A DNA stretch of 26,478 nt from a virus (IMGVR_UViG_3300020056_001159:1-26478), one strand, 5' to 3'. Shown: positions 1 through 7,436, counted from the stretch's first letter. The notes: a model not told the origin generated them from the sequence alone. Numbers and translations are program-made.

Positions 1-204
1 AATATCAAGTGGATTAATATCAAGCTCGTTAAACAGCAATTTAGCAAGTGTAGTTTTACCAATACCTGCACTGCCGCTAAACAGCAAATGCGGAATGCTT
101 TGCTCTTTAATCCAAGTGTTTACTTGACTACGTTGTGCTTCGTCACGAAACACATAACCGTCTACAGTTTTCGGCCTGTACTTCTCTACCCAAAGTTCTT
201 TCAT
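1..204 (-). CDS. Sliding-clamp loader large subunit, gp44-like (5' part only)
   Basis: The first 68 residues of an AAA+ clamp-loader ATPase; the rest runs off the left edge. The protein opens with MKELWVEKYRPKTVDGYV, the usual start of gp44/RFC-type loaders, and carries a Walker A loop GSAGIGKT at residues 44-51. In T4-like phages gp44 with gp62 loads the gp45 clamp onto primer-template DNA using ATP. The ATG at 202-204 follows an AAAAAGGTG Shine-Dalgarno and lies 3 nt after the stop of the upstream 82-aa gene, so the two are probably co-transcribed. Walker B and the SRC motif are outside the window. Identification is strong despite truncation. Confidence 0.92.
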   Translation of the reverse strand, partial: MKELWVEKYRPKTVDGYVFRDEAQRSQVNTWIKEQSIPHLLFSGSAGIGKTTLAKLLFNELDINPLDI

Positions 205-207
205 TAT

Positions 208-456
208 TCACACCTTTTTGATATCAACTTTATAAGTGTTGCAGTTGTTTGCGTTTCCTGTGTAATCGTCAATAAACGATTCAGAAATGTTTGGATTATA
301 ATGCTTGAGCTCATTGGCTGTATAAGTGCTAGGATCTTTTACTCCATACTTATCAAGTAGGTCAAGAGCCCATTCAGTGTATTCTTTTCTGTTTTTGAAC
401 ATATGATTCTTTATATTTTCCATCAAGTGTGTAATACGCAGAGTTATACCACGCAT
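208..456 (-). CDS. Small protein of unknown function (82 aa)
   Basis: A charged 82-residue protein that I do not recognise; it has no membrane segment or signal peptide. The middle (about residues 20-60) is rich in K, E, Y and N. It ends 3 nt before the clamp-loader start, so translation is probably coupled. The start is uncertain: ATG at 454-456 has no Shine-Dalgarno, and an internal ATG at 421-423 (M12) gives a 71-aa product, also without a clear ribosome site. An extended -10 (GCTATAACT) lies just upstream of 456, so the first ATG would be nearly leaderless. The frame is believable from its position in a tight gene series. Confidence 0.6.
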   Translation of the reverse strand: MRGITLRITHLMENIKNHMFKNRKEYTEWALDLLDKYGVKDPSTYTANELKHYNPNISESFIDDYTGNANNCNTYKVDIKKV

Positions 457-502
457 CTTGTATACTAGTTATAGCATGATATTTCTTAGAAAGCAAGAAT
501 TT
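457..502 (-). promoter_or_regulatory. Weak putative sigma70-type promoter before the 82-aa gene
   Basis: On the minus strand an extended -10 element GCTATAACT lies about 10 nt upstream of the ATG at 456, with a poor -35 (TTGCTT) 17 nt further up. The -35 matches consensus in only three positions, so this is weaker than the other promoters in the window. The gap 457-531 otherwise contains only AT-rich sequence with a T-run. Confidence 0.3.
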
Positions 503-531
503 ATACCAAGCAAAAAAAAGTTTAATACGTT

Positions 532-741
532 CTACCAAAAGCCTAATACTCTTCCATTACCTGCTATAATAGCAAAACACGTTACAATATGTAAAACAAT
601 CCAAAATGTTCTAAATGCTAAAGCTCTTATAACATCAGTTTGAGGAATTGGTAAGAATTCAGGTTTGTCGTCGTCGGTTATGCCAATTGGCATTCCTACA
701 GTTCGAGCCCATAACTTTAAAAATCTACGTTGGCCACTCAC
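532..741 (-). CDS. Small single-pass membrane protein, unknown function (69 aa)
   Basis: A 69-residue protein with a basic N-terminus (MSGQRRFLKLWART), an acidic/proline stretch (ITDDDKPEFLPIP) at about 21-33 and one hydrophobic segment at about 43-61 (FRTFWIVLHIVTCFAIIAG), followed by a short tail. This suggests a single membrane span. The GTG at 739-741 lies 3 nt after the TAG of the MazG-like gene, implying the same transcript; an ATG at codon 17 is the alternative start. From memory, similar small proteins occur in T4-like cyanophages, but I cannot name a function. Its job could involve the host inner membrane, which is inference only. Confidence 0.65.
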   Translation of the reverse strand: MSGQRRFLKLWARTVGMPIGITDDDKPEFLPIPQTDVIRALAFRTFWIVLHIVTCFAIIAGNGRVLGFW

Positions 742-744
742 TTA

Positions 745-1167
745 CTATAGATCACCGTCTTTGCGATTTTCACTGTAGAAAGCATCAAACTCACCACCAG
801 GATAACGTGCTTCCAGTTTGCGGACGTTTTCAGCAATTACTTCGTTGGGATCTTCGCCAATTGCGTTTACAGCATTGACCCAATACCACATAATATCACC
901 AAGTTCACGCTTCATATGGAATATAGTTTCTTCGTCACAAGGCTTACCTTGAAAAATCATTTTCTTTACGATCTCAGCAAACTCACCCGCTTCGCTTGCT
1001 AAGCCAATAGCACCAGTAACAAGACGTGCACTGTTTACTTCAGCACCATCTACACCTGTATCCATGTCAACCATGCGATTATACATTTGTACAGTGGATT
1101 TAGATTCGTTGCTGGTTACAGCATCTACAAATTCTTTGTATTTGTTTAGATCTACTATATTAGTCAT
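745..1167 (-). CDS. mazG: MazG-like nucleotide pyrophosphohydrolase
   Basis: 140-aa all-alpha NTP pyrophosphohydrolase of the MazG type. The metal-binding signature is visible as E59-xx-E62 in LASEAGEFAE and E88-xx-D91 in KRELGDIMWY. The C-terminal KLEARYPGGEFDAFYSENRKDGD resembles the ending of phage MazG-like proteins. The family hydrolyses (d)NTPs to (d)NMP plus pyrophosphate; phage versions are thought to recycle nucleotides or alter host stress signalling, though substrate preference varies. It is the first gene after a near-perfect sigma70-type promoter at 1203-1231 and is followed by the 69-aa membrane protein. The ATG at 1165-1167 has AAAGGA about 8 nt upstream. Confidence 0.9.
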   Translation of the reverse strand: MTNIVDLNKYKEFVDAVTSNESKSTVQMYNRMVDMDTGVDGAEVNSARLVTGAIGLASEAGEFAEIVKKMIFQGKPCDEETIFHMKRELGDIMWYWVNAVNAIGEDPNEVIAENVRKLEARYPGGEFDAFYSENRKDGDL

Positions 1168-1202
1168 TTTAGTCCTTTGTGTAATTACTTTTAACTCTAA
1201 TG

Positions 1203-1231
1203 ATTATAGCAAAAGTATTACACAAAGTCAA
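1203..1231 (-). promoter_or_regulatory. Sigma70-type promoter for the MazG-like gene
   Basis: On the minus strand TTGACT (1226-1231), a 17-nt spacer and a perfect TATAAT (1203-1208). The -35 begins immediately after the TAA of the 58-aa gene (1232-1234). The match is nearly perfect and has the spacing of host housekeeping promoters, so early transcription by unmodified host RNA polymerase is likely. Confidence 0.85.
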
Positions 1232-1408
1232 TTAAAAATCAATATCAAGTCCGTTGATAGAATAAGTTGATCCGTTAAATCCCTTATCCATTTTTTCTAC
1301 TTCGGACATACTATCACTATTTTTGCGTTCGTAAGGATTAAACTTTTTGTCTTCAAGCCTAACCCTTACACCGGGGGATTTTAATTTTTTCTTGTTGAAA
1401 ATTCTCAT
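1232..1408 (-). CDS. Small charged protein of unknown function (58 aa)
   Basis: A short gene between the co-chaperonin and the mazG promoter. It starts at ATG 1406-1408, overlapping the TGA of the co-chaperonin gene in an ATGA arrangement that indicates translational coupling, and ends with TAA at 1232-1234. The protein begins MRIFNKKKLKSPGVRVRLED, is basic at the N-terminus, acidic around residues 30-42 and ends GLDIDF. No family is recognised and no membrane segment is seen. The tight overlap and the promoter starting right after its stop support it as real. It may be cleared from longer ORF lists only because of its size. Confidence 0.7.
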   Translation of the reverse strand: MRIFNKKKLKSPGVRVRLEDKKFNPYERKNSDSMSEVEKMDKGFNGSTYSINGLDIDF

Positions 1409-1794
1409 GACGAAGTTACAAACTCACTAGGTGTGTAGCTGTCACCGTGATTAAATTCTTCACCAAAAATATAATCATGAGGTTTAGTTTCACTGTATCC
1501 CAAAATAGCAGAATTTTCCACCATTCGAATAGTCCCTGTAAACTCGTTATTTTCAAAGTCGACACCCCGTGTCCAACGGCCGTGTTCGATTAACACCCAA
1601 TGACCAATTTCATAATCATCTTTGTTGCGTGGACCTTTGTCAAATACACGACCCCAGCGTGCGTGTACTCCGCGACTCTTGCCATCGTCGCTTGAAATAA
1701 TTAAACCACCTTTGGTTTTCTGTTCACCAAAGTCCATATCTGAAACAAGTACCTTGTCACCGATAGCTTTTACTTTTGATTTAAATTTTTTCAT
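1405..1794 (-). CDS. GroES-like co-chaperonin (gp31-type)
   Basis: 129-aa protein with a GroES fold signature: AIGDKVLVSDMD near the N-terminus, a mobile-loop-like segment EQKTKGGLII at about residues 24-33 ending in the GG-plus-hydrophobic pattern that contacts GroEL, then GRVFDKGP and YEIGHWVLIEHGRW, equivalent to the GroES dome and core strands. T4 gp31 replaces GroES to enlarge the folding cage for the major capsid protein; this protein may do the same with host GroEL. It is longer than GroES (about 97 aa), with an unrecognised C-terminal tail from about residue 100. It starts 6 nt after the preceding gene, whose end supplies a GGAGAAG ribosome site, and its stop overlaps the next ATG. 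Confidence 0.85.
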   Translation of the reverse strand: MKKFKSKVKAIGDKVLVSDMDFGEQKTKGGLIISSDDGKSRGVHARWGRVFDKGPRNKDDYEIGHWVLIEHGRWTRGVDFENNEFTGTIRMVENSAILGYSETKPHDYIFGEEFNHGDSYTPSEFVTSS

Positions 1795-1800
1795 AATTTA

Positions 1801-2061
1801 TTATTCTTCTCCGTCGTCGGGCGTATTTAAAGTTGATTTCTTTTCGGCAATAACTGCATCGTTATTTTTATAATAGTCAGCCATAACCTCTTCTCGAGTA
1901 CGAATAATTTTGCCGCCTTTGCCTAATTCATCACCTCTAGCGTTTACTTTCATATTGCCTACAGCAGGGGTTAAGCCGTGTTTTTCTCTTAATTGATCCA
2001 TGTTAATGACTTTACCACGCATGGTTCTATGTTCAATTCTTTTTGGATTTTTTGCTACCAT
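1801..2061 (-). CDS. Conserved-looking small phage protein (86 aa), unknown function
   Basis: An 86-residue soluble protein with a basic N-terminal segment (NPKRIEHRTMRGKVINMDQL), a central GNMKVNARGDELGKGGKII stretch and an acidic C-terminus ending DDGEE. I believe similar proteins with a PAVGNMKVNARGDELG core occur in T4-like marine phages, but I know no assigned function. It sits between the QueD-like gene (9-nt gap) and the co-chaperonin (6-nt gap). The ATG at 2059-2061 has AGGAGAG 5-6 nt upstream. The glycine-rich, charged composition is compatible with a flexible nucleic-acid or virion-associated protein, which is speculation. Confidence 0.75.
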   Translation of the reverse strand: MVAKNPKRIEHRTMRGKVINMDQLREKHGLTPAVGNMKVNARGDELGKGGKIIRTREEVMADYYKNNDAVIAEKKSTLNTPDDGEE

Positions 2062-2070
2062 TTAACTCTC

Positions 2071-2544
2071 CTAGTCAAACTCGTTGTCTTCTCTATGACC
2101 AACACGCATACTCATGTTAGCATCAGTTTCACGGACTTCTACTTTAGAACACCAAACACGCTCGCCTGGTTCCCAGCTTGGTAAGAAAATAGTATTAATG
2201 TATTCGTATAGGAATTCAGCAATACCTTCGCAACCAGTCTTTTCTACTTCTGTAATCTTTGCAAGACCTAGCTCGCCCAGTTTAAGCAAATGTTCACGCT
2301 GCGGATCATCCTGTGCAACTAGCAGTGTATGATCAAACCATTCTTCAAGTTTGTCTTTGAGTGGGCGCAATCCGCCAAAGTCTACAACCCAGTTACGAGC
2401 ATCTAAATCATCAGTTTCAAATTCAAAATGAAACGAAAATGCATAGCCGTGTACTAGATTGCAGTGACTGTCTGCTCGCCATTGACGATATGCACAAGGT
2501 GCAATCTGTCTGTAGGTTTTTGTACTAATATATTTCTTACCCAT
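2071..2544 (-). CDS. QueD/6-pyruvoyl-tetrahydropterin synthase-like protein
   Basis: 157-aa protein of the T-fold QueD/PTPS family. The catalytic-Cys and His region appears as SHCNLVHGYAF (C28, H32), followed by VVDFGGLRPLKDKLEEWFDHTLL (residues 53-75), matching the family's DF..L...V....DH block with D71-H72, and a substrate-binding Glu in KVEVRET (E139). QueD converts 7,8-dihydroneopterin triphosphate to 6-carboxytetrahydropterin in the queuosine/7-deazaguanine pathway; phages use this pathway for tRNA or DNA base modification. The family's usual zinc ligands are altered: HGH reads HGY, and the position expected for the first His appears to be Tyr19. No queC, queE or folE lies in this window. 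ATG follows a GGAG site. Confidence 0.8.
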   Translation of the reverse strand: MGKKYISTKTYRQIAPCAYRQWRADSHCNLVHGYAFSFHFEFETDDLDARNWVVDFGGLRPLKDKLEEWFDHTLLVAQDDPQREHLLKLGELGLAKITEVEKTGCEGIAEFLYEYINTIFLPSWEPGERVWCSKVEVRETDANMSMRVGHREDNEFD

Positions 2545-2565
2545 TTTATACTCCGTGTATATTAC

Positions 2566-3117
2566 TTATCTTAGAAATTCTTTGTAGTCTAAATTATGTT
2601 TAAAACTGTCTACTTTATGTATACCTATTAAATATAGCACATAACTAGCTACGGAGCTACCTCTTCCTACGCCCCATACAATTTTGTTTTCTCGCATAAA
2701 ATCTACAAGATAAATCATGTAGCGTAGCAGATCAGTCATTCCATGCTTTCTAAACTCCTCAAGTTCTTCGTGTGCTCGATATGCTTCAGGAGGCCAAATT
2801 TCAAACCGCTCAGCTAAGCCCATCTCTACTAATCGGTCATCTATAAACGCACATACGTTAATATCCTTATATTCATCAGGCATTAACCATTCATTTTGAC
2901 ATGCTTTGTCAAACGTGTTTTTGTCTATGTCTAATGGAATATACATGTTAAGAGGCGGTTCGCCTTGCTCTTCTAGCGCAGCGCTAAATTTATCTAGATC
3001 GTCACTTGGATCACATAATACAATATGACATTTAGCAGCATTGCCACTATAAATCATATCGATAAGATTTTGATTGGTGAAACGAGGCACACCAAGATTG
3101 TCAGTTTTCATAAGCAT
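2566..3117 (-). CDS. Short protein resembling a segment of bacterial DNA polymerase III alpha (DnaE)
   Basis: 183 aa. The C-terminal third (about residues 128-183) resembles the start of the polymerase core of DnaE: DLLRYMIYLVDFMRENKI, then VGRGSSVASYVLYLIGI, then a VDSFKHNLDYKEFL ending, comparable to the DnaE pattern GPGRGSAAGSLVAYxLGITxVDPLxYxLLFERFL. The protein stops there, before the PDIDxDF catalytic aspartates, so it cannot be a polymerase on its own. The N-terminal 127 residues are not recognised. It might be a remnant, an inhibitor or decoy for the host replisome, or a nucleotide-binding domain put to another use. It starts 8 nt after the 76-aa gene; ATG codons at positions 1 and 3 are both possible. 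Confidence 0.7.
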   Translation of the reverse strand: MLMKTDNLGVPRFTNQNLIDMIYSGNAAKCHIVLCDPSDDLDKFSAALEEQGEPPLNMYIPLDIDKNTFDKACQNEWLMPDEYKDINVCAFIDDRLVEMGLAERFEIWPPEAYRAHEELEEFRKHGMTDLLRYMIYLVDFMRENKIVWGVGRGSSVASYVLYLIGIHKVDSFKHNLDYKEFLR

Positions 3118-3125
3118 ATTTTATT

Positions 3126-3356
3126 TTAATCTATATTGATTAAATTGTCAAGTCCATTATCGTCGCCTGCTTGACGATTTTGTGATTGTCTTACATGTAA
3201 TTCAGATCTATAAATTTCTAAATTTTCTAGTAGCAACCCCTGGACTTGTGGATTGCTACTAGCTATAAAATATTTTTTAGATAAATCGTTTACAATATCT
3301 AACAGTTGTTCTTCCGATAATTCACTTAAATTATCAAGCAAAGGATTTATTGCCAT
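3126..3356 (-). CDS. Small helical protein of unknown function (76 aa)
   Basis: A 76-residue protein with a leucine- and glutamate-rich helical N-terminal half (LLDNLSELSEEQLLDIVNDL) and a polar, Q/N/D-rich tail. It probably forms a coiled coil or helical bundle; no catalytic motif is seen. Its ATG overlaps the TAA of the structural gene upstream by one base (TAATG), so translation is almost certainly coupled to virion protein synthesis. A role in virion assembly or as a chaperone for the fibre proteins is possible but only inferred from context. Confidence 0.7.
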   Translation of the reverse strand: MAINPLLDNLSELSEEQLLDIVNDLSKKYFIASSNPQVQGLLLENLEIYRSELHVRQSQNRQAGDDNGLDNLINID

Positions 3357-3916
3357 TAATCGTAAGTTCCGTGATAATCACCAAATACTAACACGCCATT
3401 ATCCTTTGTCCAAAAATCAACAATAATAGGATCTGTTGTACTATTAATTGTAAATGGATCTGGCCACGAGCTGTTTGTTTTAAGCACTCCGCCATTGCCT
3501 GCTACGAAATTAATTGTATATGGACCACCTGAATTGCTTAGTATCTGCAATCTAAGTTTACCTAATTGAGGCGAAGCAGGCCATCTAGAAAGCGTTAGAG
3601 TAATACTATCAGTTAATGTAATAATTTGATAAGGAGCATCGTCCCAGTTTATTGTTGTATCAACTCCTATAGTACCCTTATCTATTATAGTTTCGGTCCA
3701 GGTATCAAGTTGTAGATTTGTTTGTAGTAAATTATTATAATCGTTAGATTGGTTACTTTTTATAGTGTTGTTCTGTAAATCTTCAATTTCACTTTTTGCA
3801 GATAGTAAACTATTTTTTATTAGAGAAAAATTATCTCTAAATCCTTGACTATCGTTGTCTTGCCCTGCAACTGGATAATCTGCATCTATTGTTGTAGCGG
3901 TAATATTACTTGCCAT
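3356..3916 (-). CDS. Virion structural protein, short fibre/baseplate-associated type
   Basis: 186 aa. It opens with a YPVAGQDNDSQGFRDNFSLIK module (residues 14-34) followed by a short helical stretch with LLSAKSEIEDLQ, the same general plan as the NDGTGDS..FRKTNENF openings of two neighbouring genes. The remainder is beta-rich and T/N/D-rich (INWDDAPYQIITLTDSITLTL, GPYTINFVAGNGGVL), ending in VFGDYHGTYD. Such proteins are annotated as virion structural proteins in T4-like marine phages; attachment to the baseplate or fibre is likely but not proven. A late-type promoter box lies 15 nt upstream and a GGAG ribosome site precedes the ATG. Confidence 0.75.
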   Translation of the reverse strand: MASNITATTIDADYPVAGQDNDSQGFRDNFSLIKNSLLSAKSEIEDLQNNTIKSNQSNDYNNLLQTNLQLDTWTETIIDKGTIGVDTTINWDDAPYQIITLTDSITLTLSRWPASPQLGKLRLQILSNSGGPYTINFVAGNGGVLKTNSSWPDPFTINSTTDPIIVDFWTKDNGVLVFGDYHGTYD

Positions 3917-3931
3917 TATAAATCTCCATAA

Positions 3932-3939
3932 TATTTATC
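3932..3939 (-). promoter_or_regulatory. T4-late-like promoter box GATAAATA
   Basis: The minus strand reads GATAAATA, one mismatch from the T4 late consensus TATAAATA, 15 nt upstream of the ATG at 3916 and overlapping the end of the 930-aa gene (TGA at 3938-3940). The GGAGATTTATA that follows supplies the ribosome site. Confidence 0.6.
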
Positions 3940-6730
3940 ATACTACGTATTCTTTGTTTTGGAATACGATGTACTGATCTTCATCATATGCTTCTGTATT
4001 GTCAATTAAAACACGATCGATGTCTAAATTTAAATCTTTTAAATCTATTTTGTTTTTGTTAATCTTTGCTAGTATACTTGCACTAGTACCAGGTTTGCAA
4101 TAACATAATACTATTGCAGGTACATAACCTAATTCTGCGACTGTATCTTGTGGTGTTTGCATCCACAACGGTAAAAAGTCTTTTTCAGTTTCGCCCAAAG
4201 CAAGTATGCCGTCACGCATGTTTTTTATACTGCTGATAGTTTTTTTATTTTTTATAGTACTATCAGCTGAATATAAATCAAAATCAACAGTAATAACATT
4301 TTCAAATCTAGGACGTATTTTATAATTTGTGTTAGCTCCGACCTCAATTTCTATTAGTACAGTATTATTTAATGCAGTAGTAACTGGAATTCTATCTGTA
4401 AGGTAATATATAAAGTCTTCTTGATCTCTTAAGCCTATAGTGAAAAATCCTCTAAACTCAAAACTATAAGTAGGATTATCTTCATCTCTAGTAATAATTT
4501 TAATTTTATAGGGATCACTGTCATAAAATTCATCTTCATTATCATAATGTGCATCATTAATAATCAAAGGTGTGTGATCTAAATGAGTGTAAATCTTTCG
4601 TGTTTTGCCTTTTTTTGGCATATTAGAATCAATTACTTCTGCGTATACTACTTCATAAAGAATATTTTGCGTGCCTAACTCTTTTGCTATAGCAGTCTTT
4701 ATTTGACCAATTTTATATTGTTTTCTTTTTCCATAAAGATTGAATACACTGATATATTCTTGTACATTTCTAGTTTCAATGCCACTATATAATAAAACTT
4801 TGACATCATTTGGAATGCCAAAATTAGGATCGTTTGGTCTAAAAATACTATTGTAATCAAAAATTTCATTATTGTTTTTTAAGTTTTGATAAAAGTCTTT
4901 ATCAGATTTATTAAACAACGGTGTTAACCAAATGTTACTAAACTCTTTATCATTAGGATCATCTATAGTTATTGTAAATTCTCTAGTATTAATATTATAA
5001 CCATAGAGATCTTTAACAGCAACAGTAAATTTAAATATTCTATCTAATCTAGTAGTATTGTTATCAAAAGTTGTCGTGCCACCGTCAATTACACTTAGTC
5101 CTTGCTGATCAACTGGGCCAAAACTAGCAACCTTGCCGAAAATTTCTCCAGTGTAATTTAATTTCATGCCCGGTGGCAGACTTCCAGACTGTAACGAATA
5201 AATCAAACTAGAAGACTTATTTAGTGTATTTGCTTCTACCTTAAGTAAACTTGTATAGTTAGCGCCGTATGAACCAAGATTGCTATCAGTAATCCAGTTG
5301 ATTTCACTATTGACTTCGCCTATTAGAGTCACAGTAAATGTTTTTGTAGATGTTGCCTCTTCAGGTTCTGTAAGGTCAAAAATACCTAAATTAACCTGCG
5401 TGCCTTTTACAATATTAGTTTGCGTAGGACCAGTTAATGTAAGCAATTCATATTCAGAATTAGAAAAATCAGCTGCAAATATTTTGTAAGTAAACCCTTG
5501 TATAGTGAAAGTTCTGCCAACTAAATTTTGTTCATTTACTTTTTCTGTCTTGTTGATTTTTAGAAAGGCAGCACCTTTAGCGGTGTTTTCAAATGCAGTT
5601 TGCTGAAGTTCTACACGCTCAGAATCAAACTTGACTCTAGTTGCTGTTACAGTAAATTTATACTCTTGTGTAGTTTTTGGTTGGTAAGGTGTTCTACCTA
5701 TAATAAAACCATTTCTAAAATCAAGTCCTAAGCCAGGCGGCAATACACTAGGAGTATTATCATCGTTAACATCTTCTAATCTAAACCAAACTAACCCATC
5801 AAACGTTTCATTGTTAATAACTTGTAATGGCAAATGTATATAATTGTTTGCTCGCCTATATCCAAAATTACTCGGAGTGAGCCAATAAGGTTTTCTTAAA
5901 TTTGTTACATCAGCAGTAAATGTACCAGTACCTGCTTGCATAGTTGTAACATCAGCAGTAAAGAAATCGTCTCCTACAACAAATATTCTAAATAGTCTAG
6001 TGACAACATGTTCGCCATCAGACACGTTTACTTCAAATGAAAAGTATCTGTTTAGTTTTTTTGGCGCTCTTCCTGGAAAACTTAAATCGTATTCAAATAA
6101 ATCATAAAAATAACTATCAAAGCCGCTACCTGAAGTAGCATATTGTACAAACCAATCATATACAGTGTTTACACCGTAATCAAAAGGACCAATATCGTAA
6201 CCGCCTGTCATAGATTTCTCTATTGCAAGTATAGGATCTACAATACCAGTTATTCTACCATCTTTAGTTAATGTTAATCCTGGCGGCAATTGACCACCTT
6301 TTGCAGGTATAAAATACTCTAGTTGTTGGCCGGCTTTAATATCAGGATCGTCAACTTCTAATTGAAAGTCAACAAAAGCGTTGTCTAGTACATAATAGGT
6401 ATCATTTTCACCAACAGGTAGTAAGTCAGGCGGCGTTACCCAAACTGGTACATCAGAACCTTGTACAATAATATTAAATGTTCTATCGTATATCTTGTTA
6501 TTGTATTCAGCTCTTAACACAAATCTACTTTTTGTTTCAAAAGCAACTTCTGCAGGTGTGCCTTTAATTTGCTGATTTTCTAATCTGAGCCCTTTAGGAA
6601 GTTTTCCACTTATAACAGAAATAGTAGCTGTTGACTCAGATATAGGCAAATCAATAGCAGTTGTAACATTTTCATTAAGGGTTGCTAAAGTATTACCAGA
6701 CTTAATAGTCCATATTTGATCTATATGCAT
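3938..6730 (-). CDS. Large virion structural protein with Ig-like (He_PIG-type) repeats
   Basis: 930 aa. At least four copies of a putative-Ig signature LPxGLxLxxxxxIxGxP are visible: LPKGLRLENQQIKGTP near residue 45, LPPGLTLTKDGRITGIV near 148, LPPGLGLDFRNGFIIGRTP near 332 and LPPGMKLNYTGEIFGKV near 517. Between them are beta-strand-rich segments of cadherin/Ig type such as YKFTVTATRV and FKFTVAVKDLYGYN. The C-terminal third is different, D/N/Y-rich and unrecognised. Ig-like repeats on phage tails and capsids usually bind cell-surface carbohydrate weakly. The gene follows a late-like box in a hairpin, and AGGAG sits 6 nt before ATG. It is probably a tail or baseplate component; exact placement is unknown. 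Confidence 0.8.
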   Translation of the reverse strand: MHIDQIWTIKSGNTLATLNENVTTAIDLPISESTATISVISGKLPKGLRLENQQIKGTPAEVAFETKSRFVLRAEYNNKIYDRTFNIIVQGSDVPVWVTPPDLLPVGENDTYYVLDNAFVDFQLEVDDPDIKAGQQLEYFIPAKGGQLPPGLTLTKDGRITGIVDPILAIEKSMTGGYDIGPFDYGVNTVYDWFVQYATSGSGFDSYFYDLFEYDLSFPGRAPKKLNRYFSFEVNVSDGEHVVTRLFRIFVVGDDFFTADVTTMQAGTGTFTADVTNLRKPYWLTPSNFGYRRANNYIHLPLQVINNETFDGLVWFRLEDVNDDNTPSVLPPGLGLDFRNGFIIGRTPYQPKTTQEYKFTVTATRVKFDSERVELQQTAFENTAKGAAFLKINKTEKVNEQNLVGRTFTIQGFTYKIFAADFSNSEYELLTLTGPTQTNIVKGTQVNLGIFDLTEPEEATSTKTFTVTLIGEVNSEINWITDSNLGSYGANYTSLLKVEANTLNKSSSLIYSLQSGSLPPGMKLNYTGEIFGKVASFGPVDQQGLSVIDGGTTTFDNNTTRLDRIFKFTVAVKDLYGYNINTREFTITIDDPNDKEFSNIWLTPLFNKSDKDFYQNLKNNNEIFDYNSIFRPNDPNFGIPNDVKVLLYSGIETRNVQEYISVFNLYGKRKQYKIGQIKTAIAKELGTQNILYEVVYAEVIDSNMPKKGKTRKIYTHLDHTPLIINDAHYDNEDEFYDSDPYKIKIITRDEDNPTYSFEFRGFFTIGLRDQEDFIYYLTDRIPVTTALNNTVLIEIEVGANTNYKIRPRFENVITVDFDLYSADSTIKNKKTISSIKNMRDGILALGETEKDFLPLWMQTPQDTVAELGYVPAIVLCYCKPGTSASILAKINKNKIDLKDLNLDIDRVLIDNTEAYDEDQYIVFQNKEYVV

Positions 6731-6737
6731 TTTCCGC

Positions 6738-6757
6738 TCCTAATGTATTTATTAGGA
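6738..6757. promoter_or_regulatory. Hairpin carrying a late-like promoter box and the ribosome site
   Basis: A perfect 7-bp inverted repeat TCCTAAT (6738-6744) / ATTAGGA (6751-6757) encloses a 6-nt loop. On the minus strand the sequence AATAAATA (6746-6753), close to the T4 late box, spans the loop, and the AGGAG ribosome site of the 930-aa gene lies at the hairpin's 3' arm. It could serve as a promoter and a translation-modulating hairpin, or be a weak transcript end after the 225-aa gene. Confidence 0.45.
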
Positions 6758-6758
6758 T

Positions 6759-7436
6759 TTAGAACGAGCCAAAGTCACTATTTATATTAGCAGGTGTAAT
6801 AATAGAACCATAATCTATGTTAGTAAAAGCAATAACGTATTCAGTGCCAGTTGTTACACTTGGAATAGTAGTACCAAAGTCTAAATTAAATAGCGTTTCG
6901 TTAAAGTTTACACCGTTAACAGTTCCAACTAAGTTGCCTGTAAAATTGTTGGATATAATATTATTAGCATTTGTAATATCATTATTATTTGCATCTAAGT
7001 TACCGCTTAGTTGTGGTGCTGGATCTAGTGCTACTAGATTTGTACCGTCAACAGTTATTGTCATATCTTGACCAACAAGTGTTGTATTGATATTGCTAGA
7101 TCCCTTTACGCCAAAAAACTTTCCCGTTCCTGAAATATTTACTGCATTATTATCAGATTGTATTGTAAAATTTTCTGCACTATTAATTACGATTTCTGTT
7201 GGAGATTGCGTTAATGTGATGTTATTTCCTGCTACTAAAGATTTGAAATATAAAACACCATTTTCTTTGTTATAGAATACACCAGACCCGTTTCCCAAAT
7301 TTTCAGCTTCGACTTGAATTGTAGATCTTGCTTCTATATCTAGGAAATTTTTATTGACTTTATCAAAAGCTATACGTAGACTGTCGCCAGTACCGTCGTT
7401 AGCAATATTTCCTATATTAATATTTTGTAAAGCCAT
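6759..7436 (-). CDS. Tail-fibre-like virion protein (225 aa)
   Basis: The N-terminus MALQNINIGNIANDGTGDSL continues RIAFDKVNKNFLDIEA, the module also seen at the start of the 2342-aa protein. The rest is low-complexity and beta-rich, full of N, T, G and I (e.g. NNDITNANNIISNNFTGNLVGTVNG, with the FTGNLVG pattern found in trimeric beta-helical fibres). This suggests a short trimeric fibre or adaptor that docks through the shared N-terminal module. It begins 11 nt after the 413-aa gene stop with an AGGGAG ribosome site and is followed by the 930-aa gene, so it belongs to the fibre operon. Function beyond structural is not visible. Confidence 0.75.
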   Translation of the reverse strand: MALQNINIGNIANDGTGDSLRIAFDKVNKNFLDIEARSTIQVEAENLGNGSGVFYNKENGVLYFKSLVAGNNITLTQSPTEIVINSAENFTIQSDNNAVNISGTGKFFGVKGSSNINTTLVGQDMTITVDGTNLVALDPAPQLSGNLDANNNDITNANNIISNNFTGNLVGTVNGVNFNETLFNLDFGTTIPSVTTGTEYVIAFTNIDYGSIITPANINSDFGSF

